64,000 bases of DNA from positions 41,364,712-41,428,711 of the forward strand of contig NC_077224.1 in assembly GCF_024763615.1 (NCBI RefSeq). The letters are read 5' to 3'. The number at the start of each line of letters is the position of its first letter. Within the stretch, counting starts at the first letter, position 1. Origin of the DNA: Phlebotomus papatasi. Taxonomy: Eukaryota; Arthropoda; Insecta; Diptera; Psychodidae. Below the pieces are notes generated by a model. That model saw only the letters and a program-made list of their open reading frames with translations. It did not search any database and was not told where the DNA came from. This document shows, one piece after another, positions 48,321 to 56,360 of the stretch. The translations under genes and the position numbers were made by a program.

Positions 48321-48769
48321 GGGCAGAATCACATTGACAGTAAAATGCTCACCGTCACCGTCAAAGCCCTCACCGTATTTCGTTGATTTACGCATTTTCA
48401 TTGCAATTCTTACGCAAATTTTCCATTACGATATTACCTTGTCTCATACTCGGTGGCACTAGGTGAAAATAATTTAAGAAAATTGAAGAAATAAAGCGAA
48501 AATGCGATAAACGGTGAGCAAAAAAAAACTGTAGGATTTTTTTGCTACAGTTTTTCGTACAATTTTTTTTGCTCACCGTTTATCGCATTTTCGCTTTATT
48601 TCTTCAATTTTCTTATATTATTTTCACCTAGTGCCACCGAGTAAGAGATAATGTAACACGGTAATTGAGAATTTGCGTAAAATTTACAATGAAAATGCGT
48701 AAATCAACGAAATACGGTGAGGGCTTTGACGGTGACGGTGAGCATTTTACGGTCAATGTGATTCTGCCC
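48321..48769. mobile_element. 449-bp near-perfect palindrome with TTA duplication
   Basis: The left arm starts GGGCAGAATCACATTGACAG and the right arm ends gtcaatgtgattctgccc. The two arms mirror each other over about 200 bp, meeting near 48540 around a ctgtagga...tgctacag centre. TTA lies on each side (48318-48320, 48770-48772). A 3-bp TTA duplication and GGG-starting tips fit PIF/Harbinger-type elements. No transposase is present. Confidence 0.82.
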
Positions 48770-48772
48770 TTA

Positions 48773-49012
48773 TGGCTTCTACACACTAAAGAAATTTATG
48801 TCCATATTGAAGTGAATTCCCTAAGCTTGAGCAGGAAAAACTCTTCAATATGGACACAAATTTCTCTAGTGTGTAAACGCAATTAGACAAATTTTCTTCA
48901 ATAATCCAAATTCATGTCCATATGTTTTGCTAATGTGTAGGCAATTTTCATCAATATTAAATATTGATTGCAAATATTGATGAAATTTTCTCCTAGTGTA
49001 TAGACAGCTTTA
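48773..49012. repeat. Element with 'cttctacacacta' end
   Basis: The left end (tggcttctacacactaaagaaattt) recurs at about 13076-13140, and an inverted partner (ctagtgtatagacagctt) closes the unit. Related tips bound 57899-58041. It adjoins the palindrome at 48321-48769. Confidence 0.5.
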
Positions 49013-49198
49013 ACGGAATTGATATATTTACATACGAAATTTCCTAATTTTCTGGCCGAGCAGAATATTTGTTAAATAGTCAATACGGTCAATACATAAT
49101 GTTCGGCTGATAAATCTAGCATAAATTTTACCTGGTTAAACTAACTGCCCCAACGTCTCCTATCTATACACCACTTTCGATAGATCAATCGCATCAAC

Positions 49199-50092
49199 GA
49201 AGGGGTAACTCATTCCCATTTTTTCTGACAAGGGTTTCTGGTTTCTCGGGTTTCGCGATGCAATTTTTGGGTTTCTCGGGTTTCGCGATGCAGAAATTGG
49301 GTTTCTCTGGTTTCGCAATGCAGACACTGGGTTTCTCGGGTTTCGCGATGCAGACACTGGGTTTCTCTGGTTTCGCGATGCAATTTTTGGGTTTCTCGGG
49401 TTTCGCGATACAATTTTTGGGTTTCTCGGGTTTCGCGATGCAGACACTGGTTTTCTCGGGTTTCGCGATGCAGAAATTGGGTTTCTCGGGTTTCGCGATG
49501 CAGACACTGGGTTTCTCTGGTTTCGCGATGCAATTTTTGGGTTTCTCGGGTTTCGCGATGCAATTTTTGGGTTTCTCGAGTTTCGCGATGCAATTTTTAG
49601 GTTTCTCGGCTTTCGCGATGCAGAAATTGGGTTTCTCGGGTTTCGCGATGCAATTTTTTTCGCGATGCAATTTTTGGGTTTCTCTGGTTTCGCGATGCAA
49701 TTTTTGGGTTTCTCGGGTTTCGCGATACAATTTTTGGGTTTCTCGGGTTTCGCGATGCAGACACTGGTTTTCTCGGGTTTCGCGATGCAGAAATTGGGTT
49801 TCTCGGGTTTCGCGATGCAGACACTGGGTTTCTCTGGTTTCGCGATGCAATTTTTGGGTTTCTCGGGTTTCGCGATGCAATTTTTGGGTTTCTCGAGTTT
49901 CGCGATGCAATTTTTAGGTTTCTCGGCTTTCGCGATGCAGAAATTGGGTTTCTCGGGTTTCGCGATGCAATTTTTTTCGCGATGCAATTTTTGGGTTTCT
50001 CTGGTTTCGCGATGCAAAAAGTGGGTTTCTCGGGTTTCGCGAAGCGTTTCTCTGACAATTGACGAGGGTTTCTCAATATGAGTTACCCCTTG
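49199..50092. mobile_element. hAT-like element filled with a minisatellite
   Basis: Tips GAAGGGGTAACTCAT and ATGAGTTACCCCTTG are inverted except for the outermost base. The 8-bp GCATCAAC is present exactly at 49191-49198 and again at 50093-50100. Eight-base duplications are made by hAT (and P) transposases, and AGGGGT-type tips are common in hAT elements. Nearly all of the interior is a 30-bp tandem array. No transposase is present. It lies about 200 bp past the OTUB1 stop. Confidence 0.8.
49231..50043. repeat. 30-bp minisatellite with bipartite unit
   Basis: About 26 units of 30 bp. Each unit has a constant 20 bp, GTTTCTCGGGTTTCGCGATG, and a 10-bp slot holding mainly one of four words: CAATTTTTGG, CAGAAATTGG, CAGACACTGG or CAAAAAGTGG. 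A 17-bp partial unit occurs at 49651 and again at 49968. The intervening 317 bp is a higher-order duplication with matching variants on both sides. The consensus lacks stop codons in all six frames, which explains the long reading frames on both strands (up to 285 codons). I regard them as a by-product, not as genes. Confidence 0.92.
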
Positions 50093-50288
50093 GCATCAAC
50101 CCTTTGGCTTAATAAAATTCAAAAGAACAATTGTACCAAAGACCATCTACTGAATAAATAATAAACATCTTTATCGTATTAGGAAATGAATTTATTTAGA
50201 GGCGAGAAATCTCTCGATGAAAAAAAAATTGTGTTATAGCGGTGCACATTTCACCGGGTCAGCAGACAATTGAGCCCTCTTCCCCACC

Positions 50289-51396
50289 TTACGAGTCCGG
50301 AATATCATCAGTCGATGTTTCTACCTTTGGATAGAGAATGTCGTAGTGTCCTGGTCGATAGAGGAGGTAAACCCGAGGTGTTTTGTCCTCAGGGAAATCA
50401 TGAGCCTTGACCTGTCCCCCATCACCACGATCCATGTACTCCACACGGACACCCACATCCAAGGCCGAGCAGATGGCTATAATGTGAATATGATCAGACT
50501 CCTTGTACATGGGTTCGACTTCCTGATGACGGAATTCCTTCACGGATGCATAGCCCCCAATAAAATCCTGGTAGAAATCTGCATTCTCTTCAATCTGGCC
50601 CGATGTGATGAGTCTTAAGTAAACGACCACGTAGTCGGAGAAGCCCTGCTCATTGAACAGACGGTGGAGCTCGTTGATGGCGTTGGTGTTGTCCACTTCG
50701 GCATTTTCGGGGGGTGCCACGCGTTGAATCACCTCCATAAACTGCAAGCGTGACATGAATTTATAATTTTTTAAAACAATTTTTCAAATGAAGCGTTTCA
50801 GGATTTGATGTTTCATGTTTCACGCTTCAAAATTCATTCCCTGAAACACATTTCAATGTCCACAGAAAGGAGAAACATGAAAAGTTTCATGAAACATTGA
50901 AACGTGAAATGCACAGCTGCTCACCGTTTCATAGAAATCCTCGAGTGTGAACTGTGGCAGCCCCAGAGAGATCAATTTATCCTTGGAATTGACAGCCTTC
51001 TCCTTGAATTTCTCATAATCGTCGCGATTGTTTATGAGATACTCAAGATAGGCATAGGCGAAAGCCCTGAAAAAGCAATTGCCATCGGGACGAGTGCGTC
51101 TTAGCGATGTGTACTTGGACGCCAAATCTTTAACTTTGTTGCTGTACACGGGATCATCGTTGTATTCTGCATCTAATGTTGAGATCGTCTGCAATTCACT
51201 GACCAGCGGTGTTGTTTCTGAAATCTGCAAAAAGACATAGAAAAACAGTCCATTCAAAATCCTTTGTTGGCTCGTGTTTACAAAATTTTCCACCCCGGTT
51301 TTTTCCACCCACCTCCTTCTCAATCTGACGCTGTTGCTGCAGTATCAGTTCATCCTGGTTTATCGCTGTGTTGCCATCCAGATGGTTCTCATCCAT
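50289..51396 (-). CDS. OTUB1: OTUB1-type deubiquitinase (otubain)
   Basis: Three minus-strand exons (51396-51313, 51224-50925, 50741-50289) join to 278 residues, close to the 271 of human OTUB1. The catalytic triad is visible: D75 and C78 in RTRPDGNCFFRAF, and H260 in YRPGHYDILY. The conserved EVEPMYKESDHIHIIA and VEYMDRGDGG blocks lie between. OTUB1 cleaves Lys48-linked ubiquitin chains and also binds charged E2 enzymes such as UBC13 to block ubiquitination, in cytosol and nucleus. The N-terminus (residues 1-28, LQQQRQIEKE) is the helical arm that touches ubiquitin and E2. An in-frame upstream start near 51429 would add about eleven residues; I prefer 51396 because the extension is unlike the family. 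A minus-strand AATAAA is at 50196-50191. Confidence 0.95.
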
Positions 51397-51616
51397 TTCA
51401 CCGTTGCACAGCACAGAAATCACACACAAAATCTATTTTTCCGTGTCCGGCGACAAAAAACCTCTTTGACACATCCCTATAAACACAACTTCCCATTGAA
51501 ATATAAATGGCGGAAATGTCTGCCAATTTATAGTGGAAATTTCCATTAGAATAATCCTACACTTTTCCATCCTACTTCCACAGAAGAAACCCACAAAGAT
51601 TCGGACACAGTACTTA

Positions 51617-51946
51617 CAGTCGAGTTCCTCAAATTTGAACTCCTCAAATTTGAACGACGGTTGAGTTCAAACTGTAAAATTTGAGGTTATGTGAAGAAAG
51701 TTTTGCGTGGAGTGCCATTTTTCTCTGGTATTTCCTCACTATTATCGTATTATATTAAGTTCCGCACCAAATTCCATTTATTTCACAATAAATAACATTG
51801 ATATATTCACTAAAGTTGTTTATCTTAATTTACGGAAAGTGCAATTCGCATGAATTCCGTTACGTTTTTGAAAATATCGTTCAAATTTGAAGAGTGAGAA
51901 ATGTCATCTATACCCCCCAAATGTTCAAATTTGAGGAACTCTACTG
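51617..51946. mobile_element. CAGTCGAGTTCC-type MITE
   Basis: Left end CAGTCGAGTTCCTCAAATTT and right end aaatttgaggaactctactg are inverted and TA-flanked. The tip differs by a few bases from the CAGTAGA families elsewhere in the window. It lies about 220 bp upstream of the OTUB1 start codon. Confidence 0.83.
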
Positions 51947-51973
51947 TATAAGCATCAATGCCCTAATTTGTAT

Positions 51974-52302
51974 AGTACACATGGCTCTTCGTTATCCGGC
52001 ACTTCGTTATCCGGGTGACAGCTGCCAAACACTGGCGGTTGATGTATTGTATTCAAAACGGTTTTTTACGAAGCATGCAGTTTGTCCAGAGTAAATTAAT
52101 GTGTTATTTTCATTTTATCAAAGTTCTTGACACACAATCGTGCTACAAAATGAAACATAAACACACCACAAAGAAAATTCTGTTGATTTTCGATAGAAAA
52201 CAAATTCCCACAGCAGAAAATATAAAAAACGTTGACCAGATTCAAAAAATCAAAATGTCATTTTGTCCCCACGTCAGCCGGATAACGAAGAGTCGAGTGT
52301 AC
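51974..52302. mobile_element. MITE with 'cttcgttatccgg' ends
   Basis: The left end (acacatggctcttcgttatccgg) is mirrored at the right (ccggataacgaagagtcgagtgt). A second direct cttcgttatccgg follows the first. Diverged relatives are at 7018-7365 and 20930-21065. End coordinates are approximate. Confidence 0.68.
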
Positions 52303-52368
52303 AATATTTTCAATAGAAATTTGAAGTTTTTTGTTACTTTTCTCTTGAGTAGTGGTTGTTTATAAACT

Positions 52369-52669
52369 TTTATTAATCGTGTCGGAATACTTGTTACAAT
52401 GTAATCATGTTATAATGCTGCTGTTGTATCCCATGTTGGAAGAATCGGCTAAGTCCATGTGTAGACACGCCCAGGAGCGCCTTCCCCGTGATGTGGATGC
52501 TTCTTCCATACTCCCGGAGTTTTTTGGGCAGAGGCGGTGCATTTTTATTGCGTTATATCACAGTGAAAATGTCTTTTGTCTGGCTCGAACTCACAACTGT
52601 GAGAGTCGAGCCAGAGATCTCATCCGCCCAAGAACCAACGGTCTTGCCTATTGCGCCACTGAGACACCC
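52369..52669 (-). mobile_element. tRNA-derived SINE, family 1
   Basis: Read on the minus strand it begins GGGTGTCTCAGTGGCGCAAT, with a polymerase III A box, and has a B box GAGTTCGAGCC about 75 bp later. It ends in a short ATTAATAAA tail. The 11-bp GTTTATAAACT is present on both sides (52358-52368, 52670-52680), an exact target duplication. That defines a complete 301-bp SINE inserted antisense to the plus strand. It needs reverse transcriptase from a partner LINE. Confidence 0.82.
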
Positions 52670-53189
52670 GTTTATAAACTGAACAAACTGTTTATCGTCT
52701 TTGCTTCTTCTAAAATTAGTCTTAATACGTTTAAAAATTAATTGATGTGTAGAGATAAATTTGATTATCATCTTGGACGCCATGCTTATAATTTTGGACA
52801 GTTTGCTTGTAATTTTGGACAGCTTATCCACCTTAATAGGATTTTAAGAACTTATCTTAGCAAGTCCCTAGGAAGATTAGTTACGATTAGTTCGGAAGAA
52901 CTAATCGTAAATCCGACTCATATAAGTTACAAAAAGCTTCATAAAGCTCTTTGCAATGGCCATTGAATGTTCATTGAGGTTTAATATTATCTTATTCACG
53001 ATTTATCTACGAAAATTTCTCATATGACATTGTCATACTGTTACAGAATTCCCCTTCTGGTTATGTAAGGCAACAGTAGAAGGTCACAAGAAACCCAGAA
53101 ACTTCATATCATTCATTAAAGTGAATTGACTTCGGCATTCCAATACCCCGCGGATTCGGATTCGGGCATTCCTTGGCCTTAAGGGACCC

Positions 53190-53653
53190 TTTTCAGGCTT
53201 TCTCACTACATCTCGTTCGTAAACGGTATTCAAATTTGGGGTGCTGCTTCGGATTCTAATATTCAGATCTTTCAAAGGTTTGAAAATAGGATGTTGAGAA
53301 ACATTCTTAATGCTCCTTGGTACGTACCTGGTACCATTATAAGGGGTGATTTAAACATGCCCACAGTCAAAGAAGAAATACAGCGTTCCACTCGTAGACA
53401 TCGTGAAAGGCTTTTGGCTCACCCTAATGTTCTTGTCCGTAAACTTTTATATGTTCAACCTAAACGTAGGCTAAAAAGAAATAGGATCCTGGATCTTGCT
53501 AACTATTTTTTTGTTTCTTTTTACTCTTTTATTTATGAAAGGCAAGCTACTGGGCTTGTACTTTCTCGAGTCAATGTTTTCTATTCAAATATATTCAAAC
53601 TAATTACTTATTGTATTCCATTGTACAGATTGTAATAAAGTGTGTCAAAAAAA
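53190..53653 (+). pseudogene. 5'-truncated Jockey-type LINE, 3' end
   Basis: The reading frame gives NGIQIWGAASDSNIQIFQRF then RMLRNILNAPWYVPG, and further on RRHRERLLAHPNV. These match the C-terminal tail after the reverse transcriptase domain in Jockey-clade LINEs (the YGIQLWG and NAPWYV blocks). A stop precedes it near 53189. A polyadenylation-like AATAAA and a short A run close the copy at 53646-53653. It is a typical dead-on-arrival 5' truncation. The region 53653-54010 shows nothing. Confidence 0.82.
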
Positions 53654-54010
53654 ATATCGAGGAAGGATTGTTAGTATTATTTTACCACAGCTAAATAATA
53701 CTGAAGTATACGAAGTTCTGTCATATTTCTCGAAAAGCGACTGCTCAGACTGCTTACTCTGAAGTTTCAACAAAGCAATCTGAATTCATTTCGAAGCATA
53801 TTTTTGAAATATTTCGATAGAATACATTATTCATCAAATAAGGATGTGTACCACGGACCAGAATGTTAAGAGACATGGTCCATATTGAGCTGAAATTATG
53901 AGCCCCAAAACACTATTTGGTAGTTTTCGTATGCCAATTGATACATTATAGTGATCAATTTAACTATTTCCGTGTATTTACACTTTTGCTATTTACGTGA
54001 ATTAATATTG

Positions 54011-54538
54011 TTGCGGATTTGACCGGAGACCACGACGGCAGGGAGAAAAAACAAAGGCCAGAGAGTTAAACTCAACAACACTTTATTTACTTCACTGACA
54101 CAAAGTAATGCGGATGAATCTCGTGCAGCTTAAAAAGCGCACAGAGGAGGGAATTCGCGCTCTAGAGTGGAGAGATAATTGCGCAAGCAGGATAGCTGCA
54201 GCAATTCTCTCGCTTACTCAAGCGCGGATGATAAACCCAAACTCAACTCAAACTTCGATTATGCACGGCACTCATCCCCTAAAGAGAGCCGTGCAGCATC
54301 CCCTAGGCAGGGTATGCCTCAAAGCAGGTTCGCAACAATATATAGGTTTAAATGCAAGGATGAAGTGTGTCGCGCAGATTGGAAGGAGAAGGGACTTAAT
54401 CAAGTGTTCCACGGATCGGAAGGGGGTGAGCGACGGGTCGGCAGACGTTTTTGATGAGGATTCACCTGTTTTCTTGGCATCCAAATCACTCGACAAGGCT
54501 TCATTGAAGCTTTTTCGTCACTCTTGCACTGTGTAGTA
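54011..54538 (-). mobile_element. Possible solo LTR
   Basis: A distinctly GC-richer 530-bp block bounded on the left by TGTTGCGGATTTGACCGGAG. Read on the minus strand it has a TATATA motif near 54345, an AATAAA near 54085 and a terminal CGCAACA, the layout of U3-R-U5 in an LTR. ATAT lies at both edges and could be a 4-bp duplication. There is no second LTR or polyprotein. The overlapping plus-strand frames (54108-54536) are not recognised. Tentative. Confidence 0.4.
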
Positions 54539-55000
54539 CTATATATTCACACAAAAAAACTTTTAAAATTATTAAATTCATTGAAACTCTCATTGGTAAA
54601 GTGTTCCTCCACAACAAAAACATCCAATAATGGCCGTGAAGATGCCAGCTGAGCGCGCTGAATGCAATTTTCTACGAAAACAAGTGTGTCTATCCTAGGG
54701 ACAGATGGAACAAAAAGTACTTGTTCACAAAAAATAATTTATTTTCAATATTTCTCGTCGAGACAAATAAAAAAGTGCATTTATAAAAATTCAAGTCCAT
54801 TTCAATTCAGCTGCTGAAAAACATAAATACAGCTGAATTCTGCTTGCTAATCCTAAATCGAAATTCGCGAGGCAGTGCCATTTCCATATATTTCATTAGC
54901 ACTTGTTATTCGAGAAATGCTGCCCAGTTAGTATATTTTACTTGATTCAGCAAAAATATGCTGAAAACGCTGCTCTTTTCACCTAGTACTCGCTGGGGGG

Positions 55001-55244
55001 TACACTGATAGAAATCCGAAAAGGTTTCCTGGAAATGTTAATTTTACCCTGCATTTGATCCGAAATAGGTGTAAATATTATGCTTTTTAGGTGTATTGCG
55101 GGTTATAGTTACCGTTTTTCATGTTAATTTTACACTTAAAATGTGTAAAATTAACATTAAGAACTGTTGATATATTTTTACACCTAAAAAGTGTTAAAGT
55201 TACGAGGAAAAAAAGTTAATCGCACCCCTTTTTTTCTCAGTGTA
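55001..55244. repeat. Short TIR element, family 1 copy b
   Basis: Begins TACACTGATA, ends CTCAGTGTA, and matches 390-617 over most of its length. It lies about 370 bp upstream of the peroxiredoxin start codon, so it may sit in or near that promoter. Confidence 0.75.
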
Positions 55245-55616
55245 GTGATGTTCATGTTCTCTTTTTCAGACTTACATCGATTTATTTTTAATGGGTTACC
55301 ATGGATTTTTATCCAGTGATTTTTTGATGGATGATTCCAATATTTCTCCTTTACATGGAGATAATTTTTATTGGGATTAAAAACCGGAAAGAACACATTT
55401 TTCTGCAGAAAATTGGAGCGAAGAGCGAGCGTCACCCGGCTAGAGGATTTTTTTTTTCGTAAATACTTAAGGAAATCGCCTTTAATACCACGTAAGTTTT
55501 AGAAAATCCAATTCTCTAATTACCTGTAATACAAATTTAATGCGGAAATAACAAAAGATTTATTTAAATCTCACGTAATTTTGCGCAATTATCCAATTCT
55601 GGGAAAAAGCGTGAAC

Positions 55617-56207
55617 ATGACGCCACCATTGCAAAGACCAGCACCCGATTTCTCCGGAACTGCTGTCATCAACGGGGAACTACGAGAGATATCTCTTGGG
55701 GACTTCCGGGGACGCTATTTGGTGCTCCTCTTCTATCCATTGGACTTTACTTTCGTATGTCCCACAGAGATAATTGCATTTTCTGATCGCCTGGGAGAAT
55801 TCACTGATGTGGGCTGTGAGGTCGTGGCTGTTTCAACGGATTCTCACTTCTCTCATTTGGCGTGGACTCAAGTGCCGCGCCGTGAGGGTGGCCTTGGAAA
55901 GGTAGATCTGCCCCTGCTGGCAGACAAATCCATGAGAATTTCAAAGAATTATGGAGTACTCGATGCTGATACTGGGATTGCCTTCCGGGGATTGTTCATC
56001 ATTGATGGTCATCAACGTCTTCGCCAGATCACCGTGAACGATCTACCTGTGGGGCGCTCTGTAGATGAGACTCTGCGCTTGGTGAAGGCATTCCAGTACA
56101 CAGATGTTCACGGAGAAGTCTGTCCAGCAAATTGGCAACCTGGCAACAAGACCATCAATCCCGACACTGTAAAGTCCAAAAAGTTCTTCGAGGCTTCCTT
56201 CAATTGA
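55617..56207 (+). CDS. Typical 2-Cys peroxiredoxin (PRDX1/2 class)
   Basis: A single exon gives 196 residues, the usual length. The peroxidatic cysteine is C48 in FYPLDFTFVCPTEI, and the resolving cysteine is C169 in HGEVCPANW. GGLG at 91-94 is the loop linked to sensitivity to overoxidation in eukaryotic enzymes. The usual C-terminal YF is FF here (SKKFFEASFN), so that half of the sensitivity motif is changed. The enzyme reduces H2O2 and organic peroxides with electrons from thioredoxin and works as an obligate dimer that can form decamers. No targeting peptide is seen, so it is cytosolic. It is closest in kind to fly Jafrac1. The frame extends to TTG at 55581; ATG 55617 is chosen to match the family. 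The lack of introns allows a retrocopy origin, but nothing looks degenerate. AATAAA lies at 56325-56330. Confidence 0.95.
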   Translation: MTPPLQRPAPDFSGTAVINGELREISLGDFRGRYLVLLFYPLDFTFVCPTEIIAFSDRLGEFTDVGCEVVAVSTDSHFSHLAWTQVPRREGGLGKVDLPLLADKSMRISKNYGVLDADTGIAFRGLFIIDGHQRLRQITVNDLPVGRSVDETLRLVKAFQYTDVHGEVCPANWQPGNKTINPDTVKSKKFFEASFN

Positions 56208-56324
56208 ACAACTCCATCTCCCATCCGAATCCCAATGAGAGAACCACCCAAAGAAATCAACAGATAAAACCACCAAAACCGATGAGTATTAATTTGTTAA
56301 CAGCTCTCTTGCCGAAGTTACTGA

Positions 56325-56358
56325 AATAAAATACCATGAATCTCTTTAAAACTTTATT
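56325..56358. terminator. Convergent poly(A) signals of peroxiredoxin and WBP4
   Basis: The plus strand has AATAAA at 56325-56330 for the peroxiredoxin. The minus strand has AATAAA at 56358-56353, only two bases after the WBP4 stop codon. Cleavage 10-30 bases beyond each hexamer would place the mRNA ends across each other, so the two 3' ends probably overlap. Confidence 0.6.
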
Positions 56359-56360
56359 CC

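Noticed and set aside
49231..50043. A CRISPR-like array (constant 20-mer with 10-base variable slots)
   Set aside because: The host is an animal genome, the slots are too short and reuse four words, and no cas genes exist. It is a minisatellite.
49160..50081. Long overlapping reading frames on both strands (up to 285 codons) of CIAKPEKP-, HRETRETQ- and GFSGFAMQ-type repeats
   Set aside because: They follow automatically from a stop-free 30-bp tandem unit. All frames are open, none has flanking splice or start context, and the array sits inside transposon ends.
51397..51429. OTUB1 start eleven codons upstream
   Set aside because: In-frame ATG exists, but MCVISVLCNGE is hydrophobic and unlike otubain N-termini; kept as an alternative only.
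52560..52669. A second tRNA gene
   Set aside because: Polymerase III boxes are present but cloverleaf stems are not, and the unit is the head of a 301-bp SINE.
53084..53275. 63-codon minus-strand frame
   Set aside because: It overlaps the Jockey remnant on the opposite strand and is a shadow.
54108..54536. 142-codon and overlapping 91-codon plus-strand frames
   Set aside because: No recognisable domain; the GC-rich block looks more like an LTR, where long chance frames are expected.
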